Under the pieces are notes generated by a model that saw only the letters and a program-made list of their open reading frames with translations, was not told the origin of the DNA and made no database searches. DNA of 64,000 bases from DASSUW01 sp963844405 (GTDB lineage: Bacteria; Actinomycetota; Thermoleophilia; Solirubrobacterales; Solirubrobacteraceae), in the NCBI GenBank assembly GCA_963844405.1, contig CAWJNZ010000007.1:248001-312000 (forward strand), read 5' to 3'. Shown in pieces: positions 27,176 through 35,320 of the stretch. A program made the position numbers and the translations under genes. Within the stretch, counting starts at the first letter, position 1; each line of letters starts with the position of its first letter.

Positions 27176-27697
27176 TCAGTCGCCGGGACTCCGGCGCCGT
27201 CGGGCGGTGACCGGGCAGCGCCCCTTCGACCGCCCGCAGGCCTCGAGGTCGCACAGCCGGCAGAGCCGCCGCTCGGCCTCGGGCTCCTGGCCCAGGCCTC
27301 GAAGGACGATCGCCGCGAGTTCGGCGAGCTGAGCCCGTTGATCGTCGGTCAACAAGCCCAGCATCAACTGCACTTCCGCCTCGCGACGCCGGAGCACCCG
27401 GCGTGCCGCTCGACGCCCGGCAGGGGTGAGATGCAGTGCTGCCGACCGGTGGTCGACTCCGCGCCGGCGCTCGACGAGCCCCGCCGCCTCGAGGCGGTCG
27501 ACGAGCCGGACCGTCCCCGAGTGCGAGAGCGCGAGAACGCGCGCCACAGCGTCGATCGCCGCGCCCGGACGCCGTTCGTACAGCGTCACGAGCGCCTCCG
27601 CGGCCGAACCACCGCCGACCTCGCCGAGGGCATCCGAGAGGCGGTCGGCGAGCGCCAGGCCGAGGGCGCCGACCAGGTTGGCATCGCGTGCTGACAT
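27176..27697 (-). CDS. MarR-family regulator with C-terminal cysteine cluster
   Basis: A 173-residue winged-helix repressor: the recognition region AVARVLALSHSGTVRLVDRLEAAGLVERR is followed by the wing DHRSAALHLTPAGRRAARRVL, then a dimerisation helix. The tail has an unusual cluster of cysteines (CRLCDLEACGRSKGRC) that could bind zinc or sense oxidants. An inverted repeat covers the start codon, which suggests autorepression. No obvious effector gene is adjacent; the nearest divergent gene is an S51 peptidase 360 bases away beyond a repeat element. Confidence 0.85.
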   Translation of the reverse strand: MSARDANLVGALGLALADRLSDALGEVGGGSAAEALVTLYERRPGAAIDAVARVLALSHSGTVRLVDRLEAAGLVERRRGVDHRSAALHLTPAGRRAARRVLRRREAEVQLMLGLLTDDQRAQLAELAAIVLRGLGQEPEAERRLCRLCDLEACGRSKGRCPVTARRRRSPGD

Positions 27698-27711
27698 ATG
27701 CGTGACGCATA
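27697..27711. promoter_or_regulatory. 15-bp palindrome overlapping the MarR start (likely operator)
   Basis: TATGCGTGACGCATA is a perfect inverted repeat around a central G. It begins on the first base of the MarR start codon (27695-27697, minus strand) and extends upstream. Weaker symmetry (ATAT at both ends) continues outward. Size and place fit a MarR-family operator; binding is inferred. Confidence 0.55.
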
Positions 27712-27759
27712 CATATCAGAACACTTCACGTCGTAGCGGGCCGCCGGCGCCAGCGAACG

Positions 27760-27895
27760 GCGGCATTGAGGGAGGCGGAATCGGGGCTCGCGAGGGTCGA
27801 GTGTTCACTTAATCGGCCTCAGCCCGACTAACCGAGCACTCGGCAGATCGGCCGCGCCGATCCCCGCCTTCCCTACCCCAGCCGCAGTTCGCCGG
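27760..27895. repeat. dispersed palindromic element, copy B
   Basis: Second copy of the element at 7429-7605. The 45-base core (27798-27842) matches copy A in the same orientation at 42 of 45 positions. The flanks are swapped and inverted: GCGGCATTGAGGGAGG on the left and CCCCAGCCGCAGTTCGCCGG on the right (27876-27895). A perfect 7-bp hairpin (27846-27862, GATCGGC-CGC-GCCGATC) lies inside the right flank. The second hairpin of copy A is missing. It lies between divergent genes. Confidence 0.7.
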
Positions 27896-28060
27896 ACCCG
27901 CCGCCCGCCACCGCGACCGTCGCCCGCCAAACGTCCGCACGCGGACATCAAGCAAAGGTCGAGCACGGGCGTTCACCGCTTCCTCGACCACCGGTCCCAA
28001 CCCCCTCGACCGAAGGCTGAAATTCGCTCCGAGCGGTCTTTCGCGCCGTAGTCTCCGGCC

Positions 28061-28771
28061 ATGTCGCGACCGCGCCAGATCCTCGCCATGGGCGGAGGCG
28101 GGTTCTCGATGGAGGCCGGGAACGCCCTGCTCGACGAGCACGCGCTGGCGCTGACCGGGGCCGAATGCCCGCGGGTCTGCTTCCTCCCCACCGCCTCCGG
28201 CGACGCCGACCACTACATCGTGCGCTTCTACCGCGCCTTCCCGGCCGGGCACTGCCAGCCGTCGCACATCTCCCTCTTCCGCCGCGACGGCGGCGCCTCC
28301 GACCTCGAGGCCCATCTCGCAGCCCAGGACCTCGTCTACGTGGGCGGCGGGAGCGTGATCTCCCTGCTCGGGACGTGGAGCGCCCACGGCGTCGACGCAA
28401 TGCTGCGCCGCGCCTGGGAGGCCGGCGTGGTCATGACCGGGCTGAGCGCCGGCTCGCTCTGCTGGTTCGCGCACGGCATGACGGCGTTCCACGGCGAGAG
28501 CCGCTCGGTCATGGGCATGGGCTTCCTGCCCTACTCCAACGCCGTCCACTACGACGACAAGCCCGAGCGCCGCAGCGCGTTCCTCTCCGCGGTCTCCGAT
28601 GGCATGATCTCCGGCTATGGCACAGGAGACGGCGCTGCGCTGCACTTCGTCGGCACCGAGCTCGCCGAGGTCGTCACGTCGCGACCCAACGCACGAGCGT
28701 TCTATGTGACCCGCGATGGGGAGACCGAGCTCGTCACCCGCTACCTCGAGCGAACGCTTGCCGCCGCCTGA
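28061..28771 (+). CDS. peptidase S51 (PepE/cyanophycinase-like), first of tandem pair
   Basis: A 236-residue class I glutamine-amidotransferase-fold serine peptidase. It starts RQILAMGGGGFSMEAGNALL and has the nucleophile elbow GLSAGSLCWF (Ser about 129), the loop DLVYVGGGSVISLLGTW and FLPYSNAVHYDDKPERR with a likely catalytic His. The PepE subgroup cleaves Asp-X dipeptides; others hydrolyse cyanophycin. A paralogue follows directly, overlapping its end. Confidence 0.85.
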   Translation: MSRPRQILAMGGGGFSMEAGNALLDEHALALTGAECPRVCFLPTASGDADHYIVRFYRAFPAGHCQPSHISLFRRDGGASDLEAHLAAQDLVYVGGGSVISLLGTWSAHGVDAMLRRAWEAGVVMTGLSAGSLCWFAHGMTAFHGESRSVMGMGFLPYSNAVHYDDKPERRSAFLSAVSDGMISGYGTGDGAALHFVGTELAEVVTSRPNARAFYVTRDGETELVTRYLERTLAAA

Positions 28772-29546
28772 CGGGCGGCGCATACCCACCATCCTCGCGA
28801 TGGGCGGCGGCGGCTTCACCGCCGGCTCCGGCGACCCTGCGCTCGACGAGCTCGTCCTTCACCTCACCGACGCACCCCGGCCCCGGATCTGCCTGCTGCC
28901 CACCGCAGGCGGTGACTCCGAGCACCAGATCCGGCGCTTCGAGGAGACCTACGGCGACCGCCTGTGCGAGCCGAGTCACATCTCGCTGTTCCGGCTCGGC
29001 CGCAACCCGGTTCCACTCAGAGAGCACTTACTGTCACAGGACATCATCTATGTCGGCGGCGGCTCGATGGTGAACCTGATCGCCGTGTGGAAGGCTCAGA
29101 ACCTTGACGTGATACTCCGCGAGGCCTGGCAGGCGGGAGTGGTGCTCGCAGGCCTAAGCGCCGGCTCGATGTGCTGGTTCGAGTGGGGCGTCACGACCTC
29201 GTCCGGCCACGCCGCGCCCGCCCCCGCCCTCGGCTTCCTGCCGGGCTCGAACTCCGTCCACCACGACAGCGAGCCCTCACGGAGGCCCGTCTACCTCGAG
29301 GCCGTCCGCACCGGCGAGATCCCGCCGGGCTACGCCGTCGACGACGGCGCCGCCCTCGTCTTCCGCGACCGCAGCCTCCACGAGGTGGTCAGCGCACGCA
29401 CCGGCGCGCGTGCGTACGCAGTGGACCAAACGGGCGCGCGCCCGCTCCCCGCGCGGGCTCTCGACAGGACCAGCGAAGCCGAGCGGGCCCCGGCGACCGC
29501 CGTCGCCGAGCTGCGCCGGCTCCGCCTCTCGCACCTGATGGACTAG
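28758..29546 (+). CDS. peptidase S51 (PepE-like), second of tandem pair
   Basis: A paralogue of the preceding gene: PTILAMGGGGFTAGSGDPAL, CLLPTAGGDSEHQIRRFEE, PSHISLFRLGRNP, QDIIYVGGGSMVNLIAVWK, GLSAGSMCWFEWG and FLPGSNSVHHDSEPSRR line up block by block. It has a C-terminal extension of about 25 residues. TTG 28758 places the start at the point where homology begins and overlaps the upstream stop; ATG 28716 is an upstream alternative. The two probably arose by tandem duplication and may form a heteromer. Confidence 0.82.
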   Translation: MPPPDGRRIPTILAMGGGGFTAGSGDPALDELVLHLTDAPRPRICLLPTAGGDSEHQIRRFEETYGDRLCEPSHISLFRLGRNPVPLREHLLSQDIIYVGGGSMVNLIAVWKAQNLDVILREAWQAGVVLAGLSAGSMCWFEWGVTTSSGHAAPAPALGFLPGSNSVHHDSEPSRRPVYLEAVRTGEIPPGYAVDDGAALVFRDRSLHEVVSARTGARAYAVDQTGARPLPARALDRTSEAERAPATAVAELRRLRLSHLMD

Positions 29547-29713
29547 GAGTCCATGGCGTCGTAGGCCTGCTCGTGCACCAGGTCGTCGATCTCCTCCTGA
29601 TCCGGCTCCTGGTCGTGCTCGGACCGCAGATGCTCGGCCAGACGGCCGGCGAGCTCCTCGTCGTTGGCGGCGGAGATCGTCTCGCCGCACTCGTTGCATT
29701 CGATGACGCGCAT
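29543..29713 (-). CDS. small metal-binding protein (DUF1059-like)
   Basis: A 56-residue acidic protein, MRVIECNECGETISAANDEE at its start, then LAGRLAEHLRSEHDQE. The C-x-x-C and the H-x(4)-H pair resemble a small zinc-finger-like site seen in DUF1059 proteins. An upstream in-frame start at 29725 would add four residues including another Cys. Its stop shares bases with the convergent S51 stop. Function unknown. Confidence 0.7.
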   Translation of the reverse strand: MRVIECNECGETISAANDEELAGRLAEHLRSEHDQEPDQEEIDDLVHEQAYDAMDS

Positions 29714-29745
29714 GCCGCAAGTCATACCGGGGCAGGACGGCGAAC

Positions 29746-30273
29746 GTGTCCCGGACCGCCGTGATCGTCATCGACATGATCAACGCCTACGACTTCCCCG
29801 ACGCCGAGAAGGTCGTCCCGTCGGCCACGAAGGCGCTGCCCGCGATCCAGCGCCTGATCGAGGACGCGCCGGAGAAGGACATGCCGGTGATCTACGTCAA
29901 CGACAACTTCGGCCACTGGCGGTCGCAGCGCGACGAGCTCGTCGAGCAGGCGCTCGACGGGGACCATGCAGACTTGGTGGAGCCGATCAAGCCGTCCGAC
30001 GACGCGCTCTTCATCGTCAAGGCGCGGCACTCGATCTTCTACCAGACCCCGCTCGAGTACCTGCTCAACCAGGAGGACGTCGGCAACCTGATCCTCACCG
30101 GGCAGGTGACCGAGCAGTGCATCCTCTACTCGGCGCTCGACGGCTATATCCGTCACTTCGACGTCAGAGTTCCGCCCGACGCCGTCGCTCACATTCACCA
30201 GGAGCTCGCCGAAGCCGCGCTCACCATGATGGAGCGCAACATGTCGGCGGACCTCACCCCAGTGCGCGATTGA
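29746..30273 (+). CDS. isochorismatase-like cysteine hydrolase
   Basis: A 175-residue enzyme with the cysteine hydrolase triad visible: D10 in VIVIDMINAYDFPDA, K92 in LFIVKARHS, and C125 in GQVTEQCILYSALD, with the preceding cis-peptide region TGQVTE. Members hydrolyse amides such as nicotinamide, N-carbamoylsarcosine or ureidoacrylate; the substrate is not deducible here. The GTG start is 20 bases from the divergent small protein. The 3' end overlaps the convergent GH15 gene by 20 bases. Confidence 0.88.
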   Translation: MSRTAVIVIDMINAYDFPDAEKVVPSATKALPAIQRLIEDAPEKDMPVIYVNDNFGHWRSQRDELVEQALDGDHADLVEPIKPSDDALFIVKARHSIFYQTPLEYLLNQEDVGNLILTGQVTEQCILYSALDGYIRHFDVRVPPDAVAHIHQELAEAALTMMERNMSADLTPVRD

Positions 30274-32101
30274 GGTTATACGCGGCGCTGATCAGCGCCA
30301 GGTGGGTGAAGGCCTGCGGGAAGTTGCCCAGCTGTTCACCCGTCGGGCCGATCTGCTCGGAGAAGAGCCCGAGGTGGTTGGCGTACGTGAGCATCTTCTC
30401 GAAGGCCAGCCGCGCGTCGTCGAGCCGGCCCGCCCGCGTCAGCGCCTCGACGTACCAGAACGAGCACATCGAGAACGTGCCCTCCTCCCCGCGCAGCCCG
30501 TCCGGCGAGGCCTCGACGTTGTAGCGGTAGACCAGCGAGTCGGAGGACAGCTCGTCCCCGATGGCGTCCAAGGTCGACAGCCAGCGCGGATCCGTCGGCG
30601 CGATGAAGAGCACCAGCGGCATCAGCAGGATCGACGCGTCGAGCACGTCGGAGCCGTAGTGCTGGACGAACGCGCCGCGCTCGGAGCTCCAGCCCTTCTT
30701 CATGATCTGGTTGTAGATCCGGTCGCGCTCGCCGAGCCAGCCGACGATGTCGCCCGGCAGGCCGCGCTGCCGGTTGAGGCGGATCGCCCGCTCGATCGCC
30801 ACCCACGACATCAGGCGCGAGTACGTGAAGTCCTTCTGCCCGCCGCGCGTCTCCCAGATCCCCTCGTCCGGCTGGTCCCAGTTCTCGCACAGCCAGTCGA
30901 CGATCCGGCGCACGTTCTCCCACGTGTCGTAGTGGATCGGGCGCCCGTACTTGTTGAAGAGGTAGATCGAGTCGATCAGCTCGCCGTAGATGTCGAGCTG
31001 GCGCTGGTCGGCGGCGGCGTTGCCGATCCGCACCGGCCCCGAGTCGCGGTAGCCCGACCACGTCGGGTGCCCGATCTCCGGCAGATCCGACCGCCCGTCG
31101 ATCCCGTACATGATCTGGAGCGGCCCCGACGGGCCGACCTTCCACTCGCGCGTCCGGTCGGTGAGCCAGCCCATGAAGGCCGCCGCCTCCTCGGTGAAGC
31201 CCAGCCGCAGGAGGCCGTACAGGGAGAACGCGGCGTCGCGGATCCACGTGTAGCGGTAGTCCCAGTTGCGCTCGCCGCCGAGCTGCTCGGGCAGCGACGT
31301 CGTCGGCGCGGCGACCAGCGCCCCGGTCGGCGCGTAGGTCAGCAGCTTCAGCGTCAGGGCCGACCGCTGCACCATCTCGCGCCAGCGCCCGCGGTAGGCC
31401 GACTGCGCCACCCAGCGCCGCCAGTAGTCGACGGTGGCGTCGAACGTGGCCGCGGTCTCGTGCTCGGGGTAGGGGCGCGCGATGTGGTCGGACGCGACCC
31501 GCTCGAGCACGAAGGTCTGCGAGTCGCCCGCCGCGAGCTCGAACGTGGCGAAGACGCCGCCGTCGCGCCGCTCGAGCCGGCGGTCGCCGCGCATGGCGTG
31601 CGCGATCGCGCCCTCGAGCGCCAGCGTCAGCTCCGGCGAGCGGAAGATCACGCCGTGCGGGTGCATCTCGACCTCGTGCTCGGCGCGCCCGTAGTCGAAC
31701 CGCGGCTGGACCTCGATCTCGAACCGCATCTGCCCGCGCACGACGACGACCCGGCGGATCAGGCGGTGCCGGTGCATCCGGGGCTCGACCGACTCGATCG
31801 GCATGAAGTCCTGCACCTCGCCCACGCCGGTCTCCGTGAAGAAGCGCGTGATGAGGATGTTGGTGTCGGGGAAGTAGAGCTGGCGCGACGTCCAGCCGAT
31901 CTCGGCCGGGCGGATCGCGTAGAAGCCGCCGTCGTCGGCGTCCAGGATCGAGCCGAAGACGCTCGGGGCGTCGAAGGCGGGGCAGCAGTACCAGTCGATC
32001 GTGCCCGTCGTGCCGACGAGCGCGACGGTGTGCAGGTCACCCACCAGCCCGTGCTCGGCGATCGGCAGATACGGCAGCGCCAGATCGCCGCTATCGGCCA
32101 T
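30254..32101 (-). CDS. glycoside hydrolase family 15 (glucoamylase/trehalase-like)
   Basis: A cytoplasmic 615-residue GH15 enzyme with no signal peptide. The N-terminal beta domain starts PIAEHGLVGDLHTVALVGTT and GTIDWYCCPAFDAPSVFGSI. The (alpha/alpha)6 barrel carries WDYRYTWIRDAAFSLYGLLR, YGIDGRSDLPEIGHPTW, GYRDSGPVRIGNAAADQ and EGTFSMCSFWYVEALTRAG (a catalytic Glu region). It releases glucose from trehalose or alpha-glucans. It lies 64 bases downstream of rpiB on the same strand, past a hairpin, so it may be a weakly expressed tail of the sugar operon; the glucose product would suit the ROK kinase upstream. Confidence 0.9.
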   Translation of the reverse strand: MADSGDLALPYLPIAEHGLVGDLHTVALVGTTGTIDWYCCPAFDAPSVFGSILDADDGGFYAIRPAEIGWTSRQLYFPDTNILITRFFTETGVGEVQDFMPIESVEPRMHRHRLIRRVVVVRGQMRFEIEVQPRFDYGRAEHEVEMHPHGVIFRSPELTLALEGAIAHAMRGDRRLERRDGGVFATFELAAGDSQTFVLERVASDHIARPYPEHETAATFDATVDYWRRWVAQSAYRGRWREMVQRSALTLKLLTYAPTGALVAAPTTSLPEQLGGERNWDYRYTWIRDAAFSLYGLLRLGFTEEAAAFMGWLTDRTREWKVGPSGPLQIMYGIDGRSDLPEIGHPTWSGYRDSGPVRIGNAAADQRQLDIYGELIDSIYLFNKYGRPIHYDTWENVRRIVDWLCENWDQPDEGIWETRGGQKDFTYSRLMSWVAIERAIRLNRQRGLPGDIVGWLGERDRIYNQIMKKGWSSERGAFVQHYGSDVLDASILLMPLVLFIAPTDPRWLSTLDAIGDELSSDSLVYRYNVEASPDGLRGEEGTFSMCSFWYVEALTRAGRLDDARLAFEKMLTYANHLGLFSEQIGPTGEQLGNFPQAFTHLALISAAYNLNRALG

Positions 32102-32110
32102 CAGGAGACG

Positions 32111-32165
32111 GGGGGCCCGCCCAACGGGCCATTACGTGTGGTGCGATGTCCCGTTGGGCACCCCC
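32111..32165 (-). terminator. hairpin between rpiB and the GH15 gene
   Basis: GCCCAACGGG (32119-32128) pairs with CCCGTTGGGC (32150-32159), with outer G5/C5 runs extending the stem. It starts at the rpiB stop and lies 10 bases before the GH15 start on the minus strand, so it could end or attenuate the operon transcript. Confidence 0.5.
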
Positions 32166-32617
32166 TAGGCACTGAACTCGCGTTCGATCTCGGTGATCTT
32201 GCCCAACCGCCGCACGTGCCGCTCCTCGCCGGTGAACTGCGCGCTCAGGAACGCCTCGATGACCTCGCGCGCCAGCGCCGGGCCGATCACGCGCGCGCCC
32301 AGGCACAGCACGTTGACGTCGTCGTGCTCGACGCACTGGTGCGCCGAGTACGTGTCGTGCGTGCAGGCGGCGCGGATCCCCGGCACCTTGCACGCCGCCA
32401 CCGCGACCCCGGCGCCCGACCCGCAGACCACCACGGCCCGCTCGGCGCGCCCGGAGCGCACCGCCTCGGCGCCCGCCCGGGCGGTGTCGGGGTAGTCGAC
32501 CGGGTCGGTGGAGTGCGTGCCGAGGTCGACCGCCTGGTGGCCGAGCTCGCCGACCACCTCGAGCACCAGCGACTTCAAGGGGAAGCCGGCGTGGTCGAAC
32601 GCGCAGGCGACCTTCAT
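32165..32617 (-). CDS. rpiB: ribose-5-phosphate isomerase B
   Basis: A 150-residue RpiB/LacAB family isomerase interconverting ribose 5-phosphate and ribulose 5-phosphate. Motifs: ACAFDHAGFPLKS at the start, DLGTHSTDPVDYPDTA, the active-site loop VVVCGSGAGVAVAACKVPG with the catalytic Cys, HDTYSAHQCVEHDDVNVLCLGARVIG. It is the last short gene of the coupled pentose phosphate operon. Its ATG overlaps the ROK kinase stop (ATGA). Confidence 0.92.
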   Translation of the reverse strand: MKVACAFDHAGFPLKSLVLEVVGELGHQAVDLGTHSTDPVDYPDTARAGAEAVRSGRAERAVVVCGSGAGVAVAACKVPGIRAACTHDTYSAHQCVEHDDVNVLCLGARVIGPALAREVIEAFLSAQFTGEERHVRRLGKITEIEREFSA

Positions 32618-33609
32618 CGTCCCTCCACCGTCTCCTCCATCACCTGGCCGGTCTCCTCGGCGTACTCCTGCGCGGCGAGCAGCGCCGCCCCGAGCACACC
32701 CGCGCGCGGGCCGTGGCGGGCGAGCCGGATCTGGCAGTTGGGCCCGGCGCCCGGCACGGCGTACTTCCACGCCACCTCGCGCGCCGGCCCGAGCAGGAGC
32801 TCGCCCGCCGCGGAGACGCCGCCGCCGACCACGACCTCGAGCGGGTCGAACATGGTGATGGCGTTGGCGATCCCGATGCCGAGCCGCTCGCCGAGGATGC
32901 GCAGGCACCGGATCGAGGCCTCGTCGCCCTCGCGCGCGCCGTCGACCACGTCGTGGCCCGTCACGCCGCCGTCACGGGTCAACCGCCGCCCGAGGAACGT
33001 GTTCGGGTCGGCCTCGGCGGCCTGCCGCGCCAGCTTGTCGAGCGCCGTTCCGGAAGCCAGCACCTCGAGCGAGCCGACCTGCGGGAACACGCCGCTGTGC
33101 TCCGGCGCGCCCTCCATGAGGTCGAGCGCGACGATCGTGTGCCCGACCTCGGAGGCGGCGCCGGTGGCGCCGCGGTACAGCCGCCCGTTGAGCACCAGCC
33201 CGCCGCCCACGCCGGTGCCGACGGTGAACATGACGAGGTGCGGGACGGCCATGTGGCCGTCGTGGAACGCCTCCGCCAGGGCGGCGCACGACGCGTCGTT
33301 CTCCACGTAGACCGGGATCCCGACGCGCTCGGTCAGCAGCTCGCGCAGCGGCAGGTCCTTGAGCGGGATGTTGACGCTCGAGCGGATCCGCCCGGTGGCG
33401 AACTCGATCAGCGACGGCACGCCGATCCCGACCGCCCGCGTGTCGGGCGTCCGCGCCTGCTCGATGGCCTCGATCAGCTGCTGGACCAGCGCCTCCTGGC
33501 TGCCGAGCTCGGTGTGGTGCAGGACGGACTCGCTCAGCTCGCCCGCCTGCAGCGTGGCGACGGCGATCTTGGTCCCGCCGACGTCGATGCCGACGAACTG
33601 GTCGCTCAA
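32614..33609 (-). CDS. ROK-family glucokinase without the zinc motif
   Basis: A 331-residue sugar kinase: phosphate loop VGIDVGGTKIAVATL, catalytic VYVENDASCAALAEAF, GTGVGGGLVLNGRLYRGATG and EVGHTIVALD. The usual ROK zinc site CxCGxxGCxE is replaced by GVFPQVGSLE, so all the cysteines are gone while the rest is intact. TTG start, overlapping the pgl stop (TTGA). Place in the operon supports glucose phosphorylation as the role; other hexoses are possible. Confidence 0.85.
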   Translation of the reverse strand: MSDQFVGIDVGGTKIAVATLQAGELSESVLHHTELGSQEALVQQLIEAIEQARTPDTRAVGIGVPSLIEFATGRIRSSVNIPLKDLPLRELLTERVGIPVYVENDASCAALAEAFHDGHMAVPHLVMFTVGTGVGGGLVLNGRLYRGATGAASEVGHTIVALDLMEGAPEHSGVFPQVGSLEVLASGTALDKLARQAAEADPNTFLGRRLTRDGGVTGHDVVDGAREGDEASIRCLRILGERLGIGIANAITMFDPLEVVVGGGVSAAGELLLGPAREVAWKYAVPGAGPNCQIRLARHGPRAGVLGAALLAAQEYAEETGQVMEETVEGR

Positions 33610-34271
33610 GGTTGGGCGGCGGGGTCGAGGTACACGGTCAGCTCACCGTCCGCGGGCCGGACGTGCGCGGCCGGCGACGTGGGGTCGGGATCTTCGCCGA
33701 ACGCGCGCCGCACCGCTTCGCGCTTGTTCTCGCCGGTGACGAGGAAGACGACCTGGCGTGCCGCGTTGATGGCGGGGAGCGTGAGCGAGATGCGCGGCAC
33801 CTGCGGGTCCATGCCGGCCTCCGGCACGCCGACCACCAGCCGGTCGCGCACGTCCACCTCCGGCTTGCCGGGGAACAGCGACGCGCAGTGCGAGTCCGGG
33901 CCGAGGCCGAGCAGCAGCAGGTCCCAGCGCGGCTCGTCGCCGAGCCGCTCGCGCACCAGCGCCTCGTAGCGGTCGGCGCCGCGCTCGTGCCCGAGCTCGC
34001 CCTCCATCCGCAGCACCTCCGGGCGCGGGTCGAGCTTCGAGAGCAGCGCCGCCTCGGCCATGCCGTGGTTCGACCACTCGTGGTCGGGCGGGACGCAGCG
34101 CTCGTCGCCGTACCAGACGGTCGCCCCGTCCCAGTCGCCTTGCACGGCGATCTCGTACGCGCGCCTGGGCGAGCTGCCGCCTGTCAGCACGATGTGCCCG
34201 CCCGCCGCCGCGGCGTCGAGGAGCAGGTCGGCGACGGCGGCCGCCGGATCGTCGAGCACCTCGATCCTCAT
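33606..34271 (-). CDS. pgl: 6-phosphogluconolactonase
   Basis: A 221-residue lactonase of the NagB/DevB fold that converts 6-phosphogluconolactone to 6-phosphogluconate. It has HIVLTGGSSPRRAYEIA (phosphate loop), WYGDERCVPPDHEWSNHGMA, LLLLGLGPDSHCASLFPG and PRISLTLPAINAARQVVFLVTG. The ATG overlaps the opcA stop, and the stop overlaps the ROK kinase start. Confidence 0.93.
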   Translation of the reverse strand: MRIEVLDDPAAAVADLLLDAAAAGGHIVLTGGSSPRRAYEIAVQGDWDGATVWYGDERCVPPDHEWSNHGMAEAALLSKLDPRPEVLRMEGELGHERGADRYEALVRERLGDEPRWDLLLLGLGPDSHCASLFPGKPEVDVRDRLVVGVPEAGMDPQVPRISLTLPAINAARQVVFLVTGENKREAVRRAFGEDPDPTSPAAHVRPADGELTVYLDPAAQP

Positions 34272-35320
34272 TGCGCGAACACCTGCGCGCAGGCGAGCGC
34301 GGGCCGGTAGGTCGGATCGCGCAGCAGCGCCTGGCGGACCCCCTCGCCGAGGATGCCGCCCTCGCCGCGCGAGGCGCCCAGCACCGTCCACGTCTGCTCG
34401 GAGCCGTCGCGCGTGCGGCGCGCGGCCTTCAGCCCGCCGGGCGACCGGTCGAGCGACACCGCCTCGCCGGAGGCCGTCTCGATCGTCACGCCGGCAAGCC
34501 CGGGCGCGTCCTGGTGGGTCGGCTCGAACTGGATCCGGACCTCCTGCCGGCGCGCCCGCGCGTGCCCGGTGAGGACGCGGTCGGAGCGCGACAGCGGCCC
34601 CGGCTTCCAGCCCAGGCGCGACGACAGCCAGCCGCAGAACAGCATCGCCGCGGCCAGCGAGTCCTCGCGGTGGCGGACGGTGACGGCGGAGACGTTGCCG
34701 AGCGTGGCGCGCAGCGGCGGCGGGTCGAAGGCCGCCGCCACCCGCTCGCGCCACGGCGTCGAGCGCAGCCACGCGAGGTCGACCACGTAGGCGCTCTCGG
34801 AGAGGTCGGCCACGCGCTCCAGCGAGCGCGCCACGTCGGGCTGGTCCTGGGTGTCGACGAGCACGATCTGGGCCAGCCGGCGCAGCGCGTCGATCGCCTC
34901 GTCGTGCCCGTGTGGCGCCCACACCATCGTCGCCAGGTCGGTGACCAGCAGCGGGTCGACGATCGTGTCGAGCCTCGACAGGTGGCGCGGGCCGATCTCG
35001 AGCTCGATCCGCTCGCGCGCAAGCGCGATGTGGCCGGGGACGGCGTGGGCGTCCTCGGTGCCGACGCCCGCCCAGGCGTCGATCGCCTCGCGCCCGTCCT
35101 CGACCGCGCACAGGACGAGCCGCGACGGGTGGTAGCGGCCCACCCGCTCGAAGCGGTTCTCGATCTCGCCGCGGAACTCGGCGTCCACGATCGCCACCAC
35201 GTTGAGCACCCGCGCGGGCACGAACGGGTGGTCGGAGTGGTAGTGCTCGGCGACGATCCGCCGCAGCGCCGCCTCGATCTTCGCCGGCGTCGTGTTGCGC
35301 TCGGACCAGACCTCGTCCAC
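34268..35320 (-). CDS. opcA: glucose-6-phosphate dehydrogenase assembly protein OpcA
   Basis: This 350-residue protein is the OpcA homologue, a scaffold that activates Zwf in cyanobacteria and actinobacteria. Recognisable parts are an N-terminal VLNVVAIVDAEFRGEIENRFE, the segment RYHPSRLVLCAVEDGRE and the central TIVDPLLVTDLATMVWAPHG. The C-terminal region has HQDAPGLAGVTIETASGE. It is not an enzyme. The GTG start overlaps the zwf TAG by one base, so Zwf and OpcA are made from coupled frames. Confidence 0.92.
   Translation of the reverse strand: MDEVWSERNTTPAKIEAALRRIVAEHYHSDHPFVPARVLNVVAIVDAEFRGEIENRFERVGRYHPSRLVLCAVEDGREAIDAWAGVGTEDAHAVPGHIALARERIELEIGPRHLSRLDTIVDPLLVTDLATMVWAPHGHDEAIDALRRLAQIVLVDTQDQPDVARSLERVADLSESAYVVDLAWLRSTPWRERVAAAFDPPPLRATLGNVSAVTVRHREDSLAAAMLFCGWLSSRLGWKPGPLSRSDRVLTGHARARRQEVRIQFEPTHQDAPGLAGVTIETASGEAVSLDRSPGGLKAARRTRDGSEQTWTVLGASRGEGGILGEGVRQALLRDPTYRPALACAQVFAQ

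Noticed and set aside
30302..33310. Plus-strand frame of about 1000 codons opposite GH15, rpiB and the ROK kinase
   Set aside because: Antisense shadow; the three minus-strand genes have complete family motifs.
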